The notes under the pieces were generated by a model. That model ran no database searches, had not been told where the DNA came from, and saw only the letters and a list, made by a program, of their open reading frames with translations. From contig JAATGV010000007.1 of NCBI GenBank assembly GCA_015654475.1, positions 1-35,080 on the forward strand: DNA of 35,080 nt, read 5' to 3'. The stretch comes from Actinomycetales bacterium. GTDB taxonomy: Bacteria > Actinomycetota > Actinomycetes > Actinomycetales > Microbacteriaceae. Shown one piece after another: positions 22,363 to 30,204 of this stretch. Positions within the stretch are counted from its first letter, which is position 1. Every line of letters starts with the position of its first letter. Made by a program: the position numbers and the translations under genes.

Positions 22363-22641
22363 GACTCTGTGACAGAGCGAAGTGGCGGTCGCCGCCGCCG
22401 TGGCTCTGAAATGCGCGTGCCAGCCCTTTCGGGGTTGTAAAAGGACCCGACTCCGTCTCGCCGCGAACGCCCTCAACCCCGGCCGGATCGCCAGCACCGG
22501 CTTGATTCACAGCGTCTCGCCGCACGGCTATGGATACTGTCCGAGGAACTCCTCGCAACGCCGCTACCGAGACAGTAGGTAAGTCGGCGGCAGCCACAAA
22601 TGTGGAAGCATTCGATCGGGTTCGTATTCGGACGAACGCCG

Positions 22642-23277
22642 TCACGTTCCGGCTGTGTCTGCGATGAATCGATGCCGTGCGAGGTCTTGGTGCGCGAGCC
22701 GGCGAAGGGCGACGATCACGGGTTCGTAAAGGGCGGTGCCGAGTACGGCGTATTCGATGGCGGACTGTGCCGATTCATCAGGGATGTGGGCGATGTCGTA
22801 CTCGGCGATCGCTCGGACATGTGCGTTGTAGTGGTCGAGACGGTCGTCGTCGATGGGGAAGCCGGCCGCGGAGGCGGCTGCGAGCGCGCGGTCGAGTTGG
22901 CCTACCGCCGGGTAGTCCGGGTCGTAGATTTGTCCGTGTCGTGCCAGTACTGTCCGGGCTAGCGGATAGTCGCGCGGATTCTCCCCAGGCACATCCTCGG
23001 CGTACGGAGGGAGCGTGCCGATCGCCGCACCCAGAGTGAGGAAGAGATCAGTGCGAGGCCTTTCGATCAGCCGAATGACCTCTGCAGTCTTCTGAATGGA
23101 CAATCCGACAACACCAGTCAAGGCACGAATCAAAGCCAGGCGTTGTACGTGATCCTCGCCGTAGCTCGCCTGAGTGGCGCTGCTCGCCTCACCCGGCATC
23201 AGCAGACCCTCGCGCAGGTAGTACTTAATCGTGGCGAGCGGCACACCCGACCGCTCTACCAGTTCCGAGATGCGCAT
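22642..23277 (-). CDS. MerR family transcriptional regulator (211 aa)
   Basis: N-terminal MerR domain: M-R-I-S-E-L-V-E-R-S-G-V-P-L-A-T-I-K-Y-Y-L-R-E-G-L-L (residues 1-26), with the family Tyr-Tyr-x-R-E-G-L-L motif, then the wing Y-G-E-D-H-V-Q-R-L-A-L-I. The C-terminal ~140 residues are a helical effector domain with no metal-type cysteines, so it is not a mercury or copper sensor. GGAGG is 5 nt before the ATG. Divergent from a DoxX-type membrane protein gene. An inverted repeat TATCCA-ATTA-TGGATA sits between them. Confidence 0.9.
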   Translation of the reverse strand: MRISELVERSGVPLATIKYYLREGLLMPGEASSATQASYGEDHVQRLALIRALTGVVGLSIQKTAEVIRLIERPRTDLFLTLGAAIGTLPPYAEDVPGENPRDYPLARTVLARHGQIYDPDYPAVGQLDRALAAASAAGFPIDDDRLDHYNAHVRAIAEYDIAHIPDESAQSAIEYAVLGTALYEPVIVALRRLAHQDLARHRFIADTAGT

Positions 23278-23306
23278 AAGCCTCCGTCCATATTGGATTG
23301 TTTAGC

Positions 23307-23322
23307 TATCCAATTATGGATA
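23307..23322. promoter_or_regulatory. candidate MerR operator
   Basis: TATCCA (23307-23312) and TGGATA (23317-23322) form an inverted repeat in the AT-rich divergent space of MerR and DoxX. MerR proteins bind such repeats in long promoter spacers. A clear -10/-35 pair could not be fixed. Confidence 0.45.
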
Positions 23323-23400
23323 GTATCAGTATCTAATACGAGACATCCGGTCATCCGCGTGTCCGTTCGAAGACACAGATTTGAGGAAAGGAGGCAAATC

Positions 23401-23847
23401 GTGGCACCCCTGATCCTTCTCATTTCTATCACGGGGCTCACCCGGCTGGTCGGATGGGCCACGGGCGTTGATGCCATCGACTCCTGGTCCACCGCGACGG
23501 CATGTGGTCTCGCGGCGATGTTCACCATGACCGGCATCACCCATTTCGTTCCCCGTCGCCGCGCGGGCTTCATCGCCATCGTCCCTCCGGCGATACCTGC
23601 CCCGGGGGTTGTGGTCGCCGTGACCGGCGTGCTCGAGCTCTCCTGCGCGATCGGCCTCCTGTTTCCCATGAGCAGGATGCTTGCCGCCGTGTGTCTGGGC
23701 CTGCTGCTCATCGTGATGTTCCCAGCGAACGTCTACGCCGCGGGCGCCCAGCGGCACCCCGACGCGCCGCACACTCCGCTGCTGCCGCGCGCCGTCTACC
23801 AGCTGATCTTCCTCGCCGCGGTCGTCGTGGTTATCTGGGGCGGCTGA
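23401..23847 (+). CDS. DoxX-like membrane protein (148 aa)
   Basis: Start is the GTG at 23401 with a perfect AAAGGAGG 6 nt upstream; the open frame to 23143 is only antisense to MerR. Four hydrophobic helices are visible, the number of the DoxX family: near residues 1-20, 30-50, 64-80 (V-V-V-A-V-T-G-V-L-E-L) and 88-105, then 130-145. The motif V-T-G-V-L-E-L-S-C-A-I-G-L-L-F-P is the family core (G-x-x-E-l-x-x-x-x-x-L). DoxX proteins are linked to quinol/thiosulfate redox complexes and, in actinomycetes, to oxidative stress. Probably controlled by the divergent MerR protein. Confidence 0.85.
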   Translation: MAPLILLISITGLTRLVGWATGVDAIDSWSTATACGLAAMFTMTGITHFVPRRRAGFIAIVPPAIPAPGVVVAVTGVLELSCAIGLLFPMSRMLAAVCLGLLLIVMFPANVYAAGAQRHPDAPHTPLLPRAVYQLIFLAAVVVVIWGG

Positions 23848-24104
23848 GTGACTGTCCGCCCCATGGGGTTCAACACTGGTTGATCCGGAGCGCCAACTCA
23901 TTTCCCAGTTCACCGCCATCAAACCTCTCCGGCGGCAGCGGAGTGATTCACGGCAACCCGGTACCACCACATGGAATGTCTGAAGCCACTTGTCGTGTGT
24001 TCCCGGCGAGCGGCTCTTGCCTCTGGCGTTGTGCAGGCAGGGGGAGTGTTGGTTGCGTGTGACCGGAGCAGACGAACCAGTCTTCGAGGTAGTTGCGCGC
24101 GTAC

Positions 24105-25328
24105 TCAGGTGTCGTGATTCCTCGTGCGCTGGGCTTCGACCATCCGGGTGATCTCGGCTGCCGCGCGAGTGTTGCCTCCGGCGGAATGCATGTCGTGGCT
24201 GATTGTGGCAAGTTGCGTCTTGATCGAGGAAGAGGCGAGGATGCTCTCGCTGGCGGCACGGAGTTGATCGGGGTTCGCGTGCTCCGGATCGACGCGCATT
24301 CCCAGCCCGAGTTCTTGGATGCGGTCGGCGATGGCGGGCTGGTCGTTGCCTTGTGGAATGACGAGCATGGGGACCCTGGCATGGATGGATTCGTTGACGC
24401 TGTTCATGCCGCCGTGGGTGATGAACAGGTCTGCGTGCCGGAGGAGTTCCAGTTGCGGCACCCACGGGTAGACGTGGATGTTGGGTGGGAGTGCGCCGAG
24501 TGTCGCGGCGCCGGTGTGCTGGCCGATCGACATCACGACCGAGACGGGCGCGGCGGCGAACGCGTCGATGCAGGCTCGGTAGAGGCGGCGCTGTTTGTTG
24601 AGCAGGGTGCCCATCGAGACGTAGATCAGTGGCCGCTTGAGTGCGGCGAGGTCGAGGCCCGCAGGCGAATCGCGTCGTCGGGCGTTGAGCGAGGGGCCGA
24701 TGAATCGGAACCGGTCGTCGGGGAAGGCGTCCGCGTCGACCTGGAAGCTGCGACTTGTGTAGACGTAAGTGAGGTCGGGCGGGTTGTCGACGATCTCGGT
24801 GATGAAGTCCGGGCTTTGCAGAAACCCCTTGCGGTGCGCGTGTTTGGACAGTGCCCGGTAGAGCGGTCCGTCGCGTAGCACTGAGGTCAGGTGCCGTCCG
24901 CCGGTGCGGGAGAGCTTCTCGAGGAGGGGACGGTTGTAGGCGAACGTTGAAGAGAGCCGTACGGCGGGAAGCTGGAGAGCGTCGGCCAGGGCCTTGCCAT
25001 AGGAGAAGAGCGCTTCGTACAGGAGAGCGTCGAACCCTTCTTCGGCTGCGAGGCGTTGGGCGGTGGCGAACGCGCGCCGCGGCGCGGCCAGGGATCGCGT
25101 CAACGGGCCCGGGTTCTGCGGGTAGTGGTCGTAGGGGATGAATCGCGCACCGGTGGCTTCGACCTCGCGCCGCCACCGTGGGTCGAGGATGTAGGTCACG
25201 TCGTGCCCGTCCTCGACGAGCGTGGCGACAGTGCCGAGGGTCGGGTTGATGTGCCCCGAATACGGCAAGCAGATGGCGAGGAAGCGCAGCCCACCGCCGA
25301 CCTCCCGCGCAGGACGGTCGTCGCTCAT
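24105..25328 (-). CDS. macrolide-type UDP-glycosyltransferase, GT1 family (407 aa)
   Basis: GT-B fold transferase. The N-terminal acceptor domain begins F-L-A-I-C-L-P-Y-S-G-H-I-N-P-T-L, with the catalytic His of S-G-H-I-N-P. The C-terminal donor domain has V-Y-P-W-V-P-Q-L-E-L-L and D-L-F-I-T-H-G-G-M-N-S-V-N-E-S, the T-H-G-G-M-N-S nucleotide-sugar motif of MGT/OleD-type enzymes, and I-P-Q-G-N-D-Q. Such enzymes add glucose to macrolides, flavonoids or other phenols, often inactivating them. I use the ATG at 25326-25328 after GGGAGG. Divergent from a TetR gene with clear operators, so it is probably induced by its toxic or phenolic acceptor. Confidence 0.92.
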   Translation of the reverse strand: MSDDRPAREVGGGLRFLAICLPYSGHINPTLGTVATLVEDGHDVTYILDPRWRREVEATGARFIPYDHYPQNPGPLTRSLAAPRRAFATAQRLAAEEGFDALLYEALFSYGKALADALQLPAVRLSSTFAYNRPLLEKLSRTGGRHLTSVLRDGPLYRALSKHAHRKGFLQSPDFITEIVDNPPDLTYVYTSRSFQVDADAFPDDRFRFIGPSLNARRRDSPAGLDLAALKRPLIYVSMGTLLNKQRRLYRACIDAFAAAPVSVVMSIGQHTGAATLGALPPNIHVYPWVPQLELLRHADLFITHGGMNSVNESIHARVPMLVIPQGNDQPAIADRIQELGLGMRVDPEHANPDQLRAASESILASSSIKTQLATISHDMHSAGGNTRAAAEITRMVEAQRTRNHDT

Positions 25329-25357
25329 GAGTCCTCCCACGGAGTCGAGTCGCACTA

Positions 25358-25396
25358 GTAAGTGGCACTTACAGTACCACTACTAAGTGACGCTTA
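25358..25396. promoter_or_regulatory. two TetR operators TAAGTG-N-CACTTA
   Basis: GTAAGTGGCACTTAC (25358-25372) is a perfect odd palindrome. TAAGTGACGCTTA (25384-25396) is the same site with one mismatch. Centres are 25 bp apart in the divergent space between the glycosyltransferase and its TetR gene. A -10-like TATGCT (25406-25411) follows. Confidence 0.75.
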
Positions 25397-25417
25397 CATG
25401 TCCGGTATGCTAATCGG

Positions 25418-26077
25418 GTGAGCCGACAGGACCGTGAACCGAGGAGGCGACTGCCGAACGCGGAGCGTCGAACGGAGATCCTCGACGCCGCCGAGGCGGC
25501 GTTCATGGTGGCGCCCTACGATCAGGTTTCGCTCGTCTCGATCGCGCGTGCTGCCGCCGCATCCGATGCCCTGGTGCTGCGTCACTTCGAGACCAAGGCG
25601 AATCTCTACCTGTCCGTGTGGGAGCGACGGCTGGACGAGTTCTTCACCGTCCAGGCTGCGGCAGACGATGCTCGACGTGGCCTCAGCGCCGGCGACCGCC
25701 TTACTGCGGGTCTGCGCGACTATCTCGATTTTGTCGCGGTCCGTCCCCGAGCATGGGCACAGCAGTTCCTTGCCCCCGACGGGCTCACCGTCGGGGCAGC
25801 CGAGTTCCGTCGTGGGTGGCGCGAACGACACGTGGAGCTGATCCGCGAGCGCGGGGAGCTTCCGGACGACCCGCTGGTCCACACGGTCCTCAGCGGATTC
25901 GTCGCGCTCAACGAAGCACTCTGCTTCGAGTGGGTGCTCCAAGATTGCCCCGACGATCAACGAGACACGATCGTCTCGCTGAGCGCAGCCGCTCTCAGCG
26001 CACTGCTCACTCAAGCCAAGCAACTCGGGCTCCCGCGGAGCGATCGCCTGATCGGCGACTTCGACTCCGATTCGTGA
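25418..26077 (+). CDS. TetR family regulator (219 aa)
   Basis: Starts at the GTG at 25418, with TATGCT ending 6 nt upstream, so probably leaderless. The DNA-binding domain is I-L-D-A-A-E-A-A-F-M, V-S-L-V-S-I-A-R-A-A-A-A-S-D-A-L-V-L-R-H-F and K-A-N-L-Y (about residues 21-68), with V-L-R-H-F in place of the usual V-Y-x-Y-F. The C-terminal ligand domain is helical (R-D-Y-L-D-F-V-A-V-R-P-R-A-W). It should repress itself and the divergent glycosyltransferase through the TAAGTG palindromes; the ligand may be a macrolide or phenol. Confidence 0.9.
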   Translation: MSRQDREPRRRLPNAERRTEILDAAEAAFMVAPYDQVSLVSIARAAAASDALVLRHFETKANLYLSVWERRLDEFFTVQAAADDARRGLSAGDRLTAGLRDYLDFVAVRPRAWAQQFLAPDGLTVGAAEFRRGWRERHVELIRERGELPDDPLVHTVLSGFVALNEALCFEWVLQDCPDDQRDTIVSLSAAALSALLTQAKQLGLPRSDRLIGDFDSDS

Positions 26078-26338
26078 CCCTCACACGGTAGACGACGATT
26101 CGCCCAGCATTGATGCGGATCTGCGCTGACCGGCAATACCACACCGCTCGCGCCGCCACGTACCTTGGCCTAGTAGGTGGGGGAGCAACGGATTCTGTTG
26201 CCGTTTGGTTTGAGCCGGGCTTATCGGTCTTGTGTCGGAACCCGGACCAGCAGACCAGCAGACCAGCAACATAATGGACGTGATTTGAGCTGCTCTGTGT
26301 TTACGGGTGAATGTGGCTCTGTCAAGCGGCACTGCTCA
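26078..26338. other. gene-poor stretch with a short tandem repeat
   Basis: No gene seen. An 8-bp unit GACCAGCA occurs three times in a row at 26245-26268. Confidence 0.5.
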
Positions 26339-26635
26339 CTAGTTCTTTACCTTGCCGGGTTTGCCTGAGTGTTCAGTCGGGTCCCCGCCTTCTCGCTCAT
26401 CGCCTGATGCTGATGGTGCCGGTGGCTCCTCAGTCGCGCCTGGCGTCGATGGATCCTCAGTAGTTGTGTTCGACGCTGACGGTGTCACGGTCGAGGTTCC
26501 ATCCGTGTTCTCTGTCACCTGTGAGACGGGTCGTTCCTCTTTGACCTCATGTGTGGCAGTCCCGGTCACTACCCTGCGGAGCAAGAACCCGAATCGGTAG
26601 CACAGGCCATCATCGAGTTCCTCCAGCAACGCCAT
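26339..26635 (-). CDS. hypothetical Ser/Thr/Pro-rich protein (98 aa)
   Basis: Not recognised. The first ~30 residues have a mixed pattern (A-L-L-E-E-L-D-D-G-L-C-Y-R-F-G-F-L-L-R-R-V-V). The rest is a low-complexity tail rich in Ser, Thr, Pro, Glu and Gly, ending G-K-P-G-K-V-K-N. It could be the C-terminus of a truncated cell-surface or membrane protein, where Pro/Thr-rich stalks are common, or a chance frame. No ribosome site stands out. It lies alone between TetR and MarR. Confidence 0.3.
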   Translation of the reverse strand: MALLEELDDGLCYRFGFLLRRVVTGTATHEVKEERPVSQVTENTDGTSTVTPSASNTTTEDPSTPGATEEPPAPSASGDEREGGDPTEHSGKPGKVKN

Positions 26636-26864
26636 CCTGGCTAATAAAGTCAGCGCTCAGTAGCGCGCCTGGGAGGCAAAGACGTTGTGCCTTCGAAATC
26701 TTCGCAGAGTACGGGGCAGTACGGGCAGAAGACGAAACTGGTATTGTTAGTAGGCAATACAAAGATGTAAGTAGTCGGAATGAGCCTCGGCCGTGCAGCG
26801 GTGTTACCGCAGCCACATCGGAGAGGTTCGCGTATGCCGAGCTAGTCAAGCGCGGTGTGCCGGC

Positions 26865-27344
26865 TCAATTCGAAGGAGAACCATCATGCAGGTATGCATC
26901 GGCGAAGCCGCGCAAAATCCTGATGAATGTCTGCACATGTTCCTCGGGAATGGTGTCGACCAGTTCGAACATCGACCTAAACCAGTTCGCCGTCACCTCT
27001 TGTACATACGCCTCGTAGAGGGCCCTACCTTTTTCCGTCGCCATGAGGTGGATGTCCTTGTGGTTCTCAGCCTGAAACGTCTTCGTCAGATAGCCGGCTT
27101 CGACCATCTTCGTCACTTGATTGCTGAAGGACGCGCGAGTCACGCCCAGCTCGGCAGCCATTTCCGACATGTTCAGGTCGGTCGACTCGATCACCTCCGT
27201 GATCGTGTGCACTTGTGCAGCCGAAACGGCGAAGCCAGAGTTTCCGAGCGGATTGACTGCCGTGTACCGGCGCGCGTAAGTGTTCAGCAGGCGTCTGAAC
27301 GCGTAAAGAAGATCGCCGTGCTCTCGCTGCCACAAGGGTTCCAC
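26865..27344 (-). CDS. MarR family transcriptional regulator (159 aa)
   Basis: Winged-helix core: L-N-M-S-E-M-A-A-E-L-G-V-T-R-A-S-F-S-N-Q-V-T-K-M-V-E-A-G-Y-L (about residues 57-86), then the wing with H-K-D-I-H-L-M-A-T-E-K-G-R-A-L. Full length for MarR. Start GTG (27342-27344) with AGGAG 5 nt upstream. It is divergent from two MFS genes and an SDR; in this setting MarR proteins often sense aromatic acids or their CoA esters. It is the likely local regulator of the rightward operon, though no clean palindrome was found in the 109-bp gap. Confidence 0.88.
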   Translation of the reverse strand: MEPLWQREHGDLLYAFRRLLNTYARRYTAVNPLGNSGFAVSAAQVHTITEVIESTDLNMSEMAAELGVTRASFSNQVTKMVEAGYLTKTFQAENHKDIHLMATEKGRALYEAYVQEVTANWFRSMFELVDTIPEEHVQTFIRILRGFADAYLHDGSPSN

Positions 27345-27453
27345 GTTGCTCCTGACCGCTCTTTGTGTGCCGCAAGTATAGCCAGCAGCGCGCTCCGCAC
27401 CCTGTGATCGCGACCGCAGTGGCCACCGACATTACGCCGATTCTCTCAAGAAA

Positions 27454-28878
27454 ATGACAAGGATGGACATCTTGACAGTTATCAAGACGGCGCGCATGAA
27501 ACCGTTCCAGATCGCATCGATCCTCACGTGCATGGTGATCGTGACCATCGATGGGCTGGACGTGTTCGTTATGGGGTTCGTATTGCCGCATCTGCCTGCT
27601 GACTTCTTTGAGAGCACTGTGCAGAAGGGCTTTCTGCTCTCGGCTGGGCTCGCCGGTATGGCGGTCGGAGCGATCGTACTGGCACCCCTCGCCGACATAG
27701 TAGGGCGACAGAAGGTTGTGGTCCTCAGCCTTGTTGGGTGCACTGCAGGAATGTTCCTCAGCGCGATCGCTACAAACGCCTACGAACTCATTATCTTTAG
27801 GGCTGTCACCGGCGTGGCGATCGGCTCTATGGCCGCAAGCCTGATGATCCTCGTGCAGGAGTACACATCGGAGAAAGCGCGCAACGTGGTGTTCGGTGTC
27901 TACTCCCTTGGGTTCCCGGTTGGGAGCGCACTGGGTGGATTCGTCGGAGTTTCACTCGTGAATGCGAGCGGCGGCGCGTGGCAGGCCATGTTTGTTCTCG
28001 GTGGTTCGCTCAGCCTCTTCGGGCTTGTGCTTGCCATCGTCGTGCTTCCCGAGTCGATCGACTTTCTCGTCGCGCGACCCTCACCCCGCAACCACGCCAG
28101 AATCGAACGAATAGCCGCCAAGCTCGGCAATCCTACGATCAGGATGCCTGATGCCGAATCCGTGTCCATCCCAGAGAATAGGCAGGGAGCCGTCTCCGGC
28201 CTGTTTCGCGATGGGATGTGGCGCAACACGCTGCTGCTGTGGATCATCTATGCAGGGTTGATGACCGCGTTCTATTTCGCGAATACGTGGACTCCGCAGT
28301 TGGTGACCGATGCGACGGGAAGCACTGACGCCGGAACGACTGCGGGCCTCATCCTGAGCGGAGGATCTTTCATCGGGGCCATCATGTTCGCCCTGCTCTC
28401 GCTTAAAGTATCAGTCAATCGGCTCGTCTCGACCGCCATGTGTCTTGCTGGAATCAGCATGCTCGTGCTTGCCGCATTCTTCCACGACGAGTCCTTCGCC
28501 CTAGCCATGACCTGGCTTGTTGGGATCTTCACCTACCTTGCCATTACCGCGATGGCGGCCCTTATCGTGCCCATCTACTCTGCAAGTTCGCGCGCCACTG
28601 CCGGAGGGTGGATGGTCGGAGTCGGGCGCCTGTTCTCGATCGGAGCACCCATCGCTGCAGGGTACCTGCTTGTCGTCGTGACTCCAGATTCGCTTTACGC
28701 GGCGTCCGCCGTCCCCCTGCTTGTCGGTGGAGCATGTGCGTTAATGCTGACCCGCGAGATGAAGCGTGCCCGCCAGGCCGGGTTGGAACCGTCAACGCTC
28801 CCTGGGCCGGAACCGGCCGAGGGTTGGCCACACTTGGACGTCTTTCCAGGAAAAGACACGAGAGAAAGAAGCAATTAA
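27454..28878 (+). CDS. MFS transporter, aromatic acid:H+ symporter-like (474 aa)
   Basis: Twelve-helix MFS protein of AAHS type. The first helix has I-D-G-L-D-V-F-V-M-G-F-V-L-P, the D-G-x-D motif of the PcaK/BenK group; A-D-I-V-G-R-Q-K is motif A; V-L-P-E-S-I-D-F-L-V in loop 6-7 is the family P-E-S-x-x-F-L. The C-terminal tail after the last helix is long and hydrophilic (about 30 residues). Substrates of the family are benzoates, hydroxybenzoates and similar acids, taken up with protons. Its stop overlaps the start of the next transporter (TAATG at 28876-28880), so they are coupled. Confidence 0.9.
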   Translation: MTRMDILTVIKTARMKPFQIASILTCMVIVTIDGLDVFVMGFVLPHLPADFFESTVQKGFLLSAGLAGMAVGAIVLAPLADIVGRQKVVVLSLVGCTAGMFLSAIATNAYELIIFRAVTGVAIGSMAASLMILVQEYTSEKARNVVFGVYSLGFPVGSALGGFVGVSLVNASGGAWQAMFVLGGSLSLFGLVLAIVVLPESIDFLVARPSPRNHARIERIAAKLGNPTIRMPDAESVSIPENRQGAVSGLFRDGMWRNTLLLWIIYAGLMTAFYFANTWTPQLVTDATGSTDAGTTAGLILSGGSFIGAIMFALLSLKVSVNRLVSTAMCLAGISMLVLAAFFHDESFALAMTWLVGIFTYLAITAMAALIVPIYSASSRATAGGWMVGVGRLFSIGAPIAAGYLLVVVTPDSLYAASAVPLLVGGACALMLTREMKRARQAGLEPSTLPGPEPAEGWPHLDVFPGKDTRERSN

Positions 28879-30158
28879 TGTCAACTGACACATCTCGCCC
28901 CCAAGCGGGGATTCATTACGCATGGTGGATACTGGTCGCCTGCGTTCTCATGTTCGGAGCAGCGCTCGGCATTATCGGCACCACCGCAGGCGTCTTCCTA
29001 ACTCCGGTTTCTACAGAGGCAGGATGGTCACGCACTGACGCATCCTTCTACCTAACCATCATGCCTTTGGTCGCGATGGTTATCCAACCTTTCCTCGGAA
29101 AACTCATCAACGTCGTTGACGTGCGCATCCTGCTCGGTGGAGCGATGGCGCTGCTTGGTGCAGGTGTCATCGTCAGTGGCTCATTCACCGAAGTATGGCA
29201 CTGGAACGCCTTCGGGGTGGTCTACGGCATCGCGCTCGGAATTTTTATGTATCTGCCGATTCCCGTCATTCTCAACAACTGGTTCGCAAAGCGCACCGGC
29301 CTAGCGCTCGGTATCGCGGTCGCATCGTCCAGCGTGTTTGGGGCGATCTTCAGCCCGATCGCGCAGAGCCTGATTCAGTCGATCGGATGGCGGGAGACTC
29401 GGGTGGTGCTCGGCATCATCACTTTGGTGGTCGGGCTTCCTCTCACCGTCCTCATCTTGCGGCTGAAGCCCGCGCAGAAGGGATTGAAACCGTACGGCTT
29501 CGACCCCGATGCGGTAGAGGTCAAGACAGAAAACTCTGTGCCCGCCCTGTCGACGGCAAAGGCGCTGGGAACAGCCGCATTCTGGATGATTCTCGTTATG
29601 GCTGGTGCAATCGTCTTTAGTGCGTCGATGTACCAGCAGCTTCCCGGTTATGCTGCCGACGTCGATGGCCTAGGTGCGGCCGCTGGAGCGCTTGCAGTGT
29701 CGGTGGTTATGATCGGCGGAATTATCGGAAAGGTCGGTTTCGGTTATCTTGCGGACCGAATCGGGATTCGCGGCGTCACGATCATTGCACTCGGTGCGGG
29801 TGCGGTTGGCAGCTTTTTGACGCTCGTCGCTGGTGGAAATATTGCACTGTTCTTCGTCGGCGCAGCGCTCTTCGGCTTGGGTTACTCGTCGCTTTCCGTG
29901 GTGTCGCCGTTGATTACCCGCGCTGTTTTCGGTGACGCGAACTTCAGCGGCATTTACTCGGGAATCACTACCGGCATCACCTTCTTCTCTGCAGCGGCAC
30001 CTCTCATCTTCGCGCAGGTATTCGATCGTACGCAGTCGTTCGCGATCGCATGGGTGATGGTCGGTTCGGCCTATGTGATTGCTCTGGTACTTGCGGTTCT
30101 GGCGCTCGGCTATCGGACAAAGTTCAACCCGCAGGCCGTTGCCAAGGCATCCGCCTAG
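28878..30158 (+). CDS. MFS transporter, OFA/monocarboxylate-like (426 aa)
   Basis: Starts at the ATG overlapping the stop of the aromatic-acid MFS by one base; the open frame to 28440 is a shadow. The N-terminus A-G-I-H-Y-A-W-W-I-L-V-A-C-V-L-M-F-G and the motif T-A-G-V-F-L-T-P-V-S-T-E-A-G-W-S-R are typical of the OFA (oxalate/formate) and MCT-like branch, as are W-F-A-K-R-T-G-L-A-L-G-I-A in loop 4-5 and G-Y-L-A-D-R-I-G-I-R. Twelve helices. It likely moves a monocarboxylate. Two different carboxylate transporters in tandem suggest uptake of a substrate and exchange or export of its product. Confidence 0.9.
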   Translation: MSTDTSRPQAGIHYAWWILVACVLMFGAALGIIGTTAGVFLTPVSTEAGWSRTDASFYLTIMPLVAMVIQPFLGKLINVVDVRILLGGAMALLGAGVIVSGSFTEVWHWNAFGVVYGIALGIFMYLPIPVILNNWFAKRTGLALGIAVASSSVFGAIFSPIAQSLIQSIGWRETRVVLGIITLVVGLPLTVLILRLKPAQKGLKPYGFDPDAVEVKTENSVPALSTAKALGTAAFWMILVMAGAIVFSASMYQQLPGYAADVDGLGAAAGALAVSVVMIGGIIGKVGFGYLADRIGIRGVTIIALGAGAVGSFLTLVAGGNIALFFVGAALFGLGYSSLSVVSPLITRAVFGDANFSGIYSGITTGITFFSAAAPLIFAQVFDRTQSFAIAWVMVGSAYVIALVLAVLALGYRTKFNPQAVAKASA

Positions 30159-30204
30159 GAGATCGCACAAGGAAACTGCACTGCGAGCGGCAGTGGAGCG
30201 AAGA

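Noticed and set aside
22363-22641. Minus-strand frames of 103-146 codons between the TetR and MerR genes
   Set aside because: They overlap the TetR gene in antisense and show no ribosome site or motif; I see no gene in this gap.
23326-25368. 680-codon open frame on the minus strand
   Set aside because: It is rich in Arg, Pro, His and Thr without folding pattern and overlaps the glycosyltransferase in the same direction in another frame and the DoxX gene in antisense. It is a GC-bias shadow.
28440-28877. N-terminal extension of the OFA-type MFS gene
   Set aside because: The extension is Arg/Cys-rich and overlaps the preceding transporter; the ATG at 28878 begins a normal first helix and gives the usual TAATG coupling.
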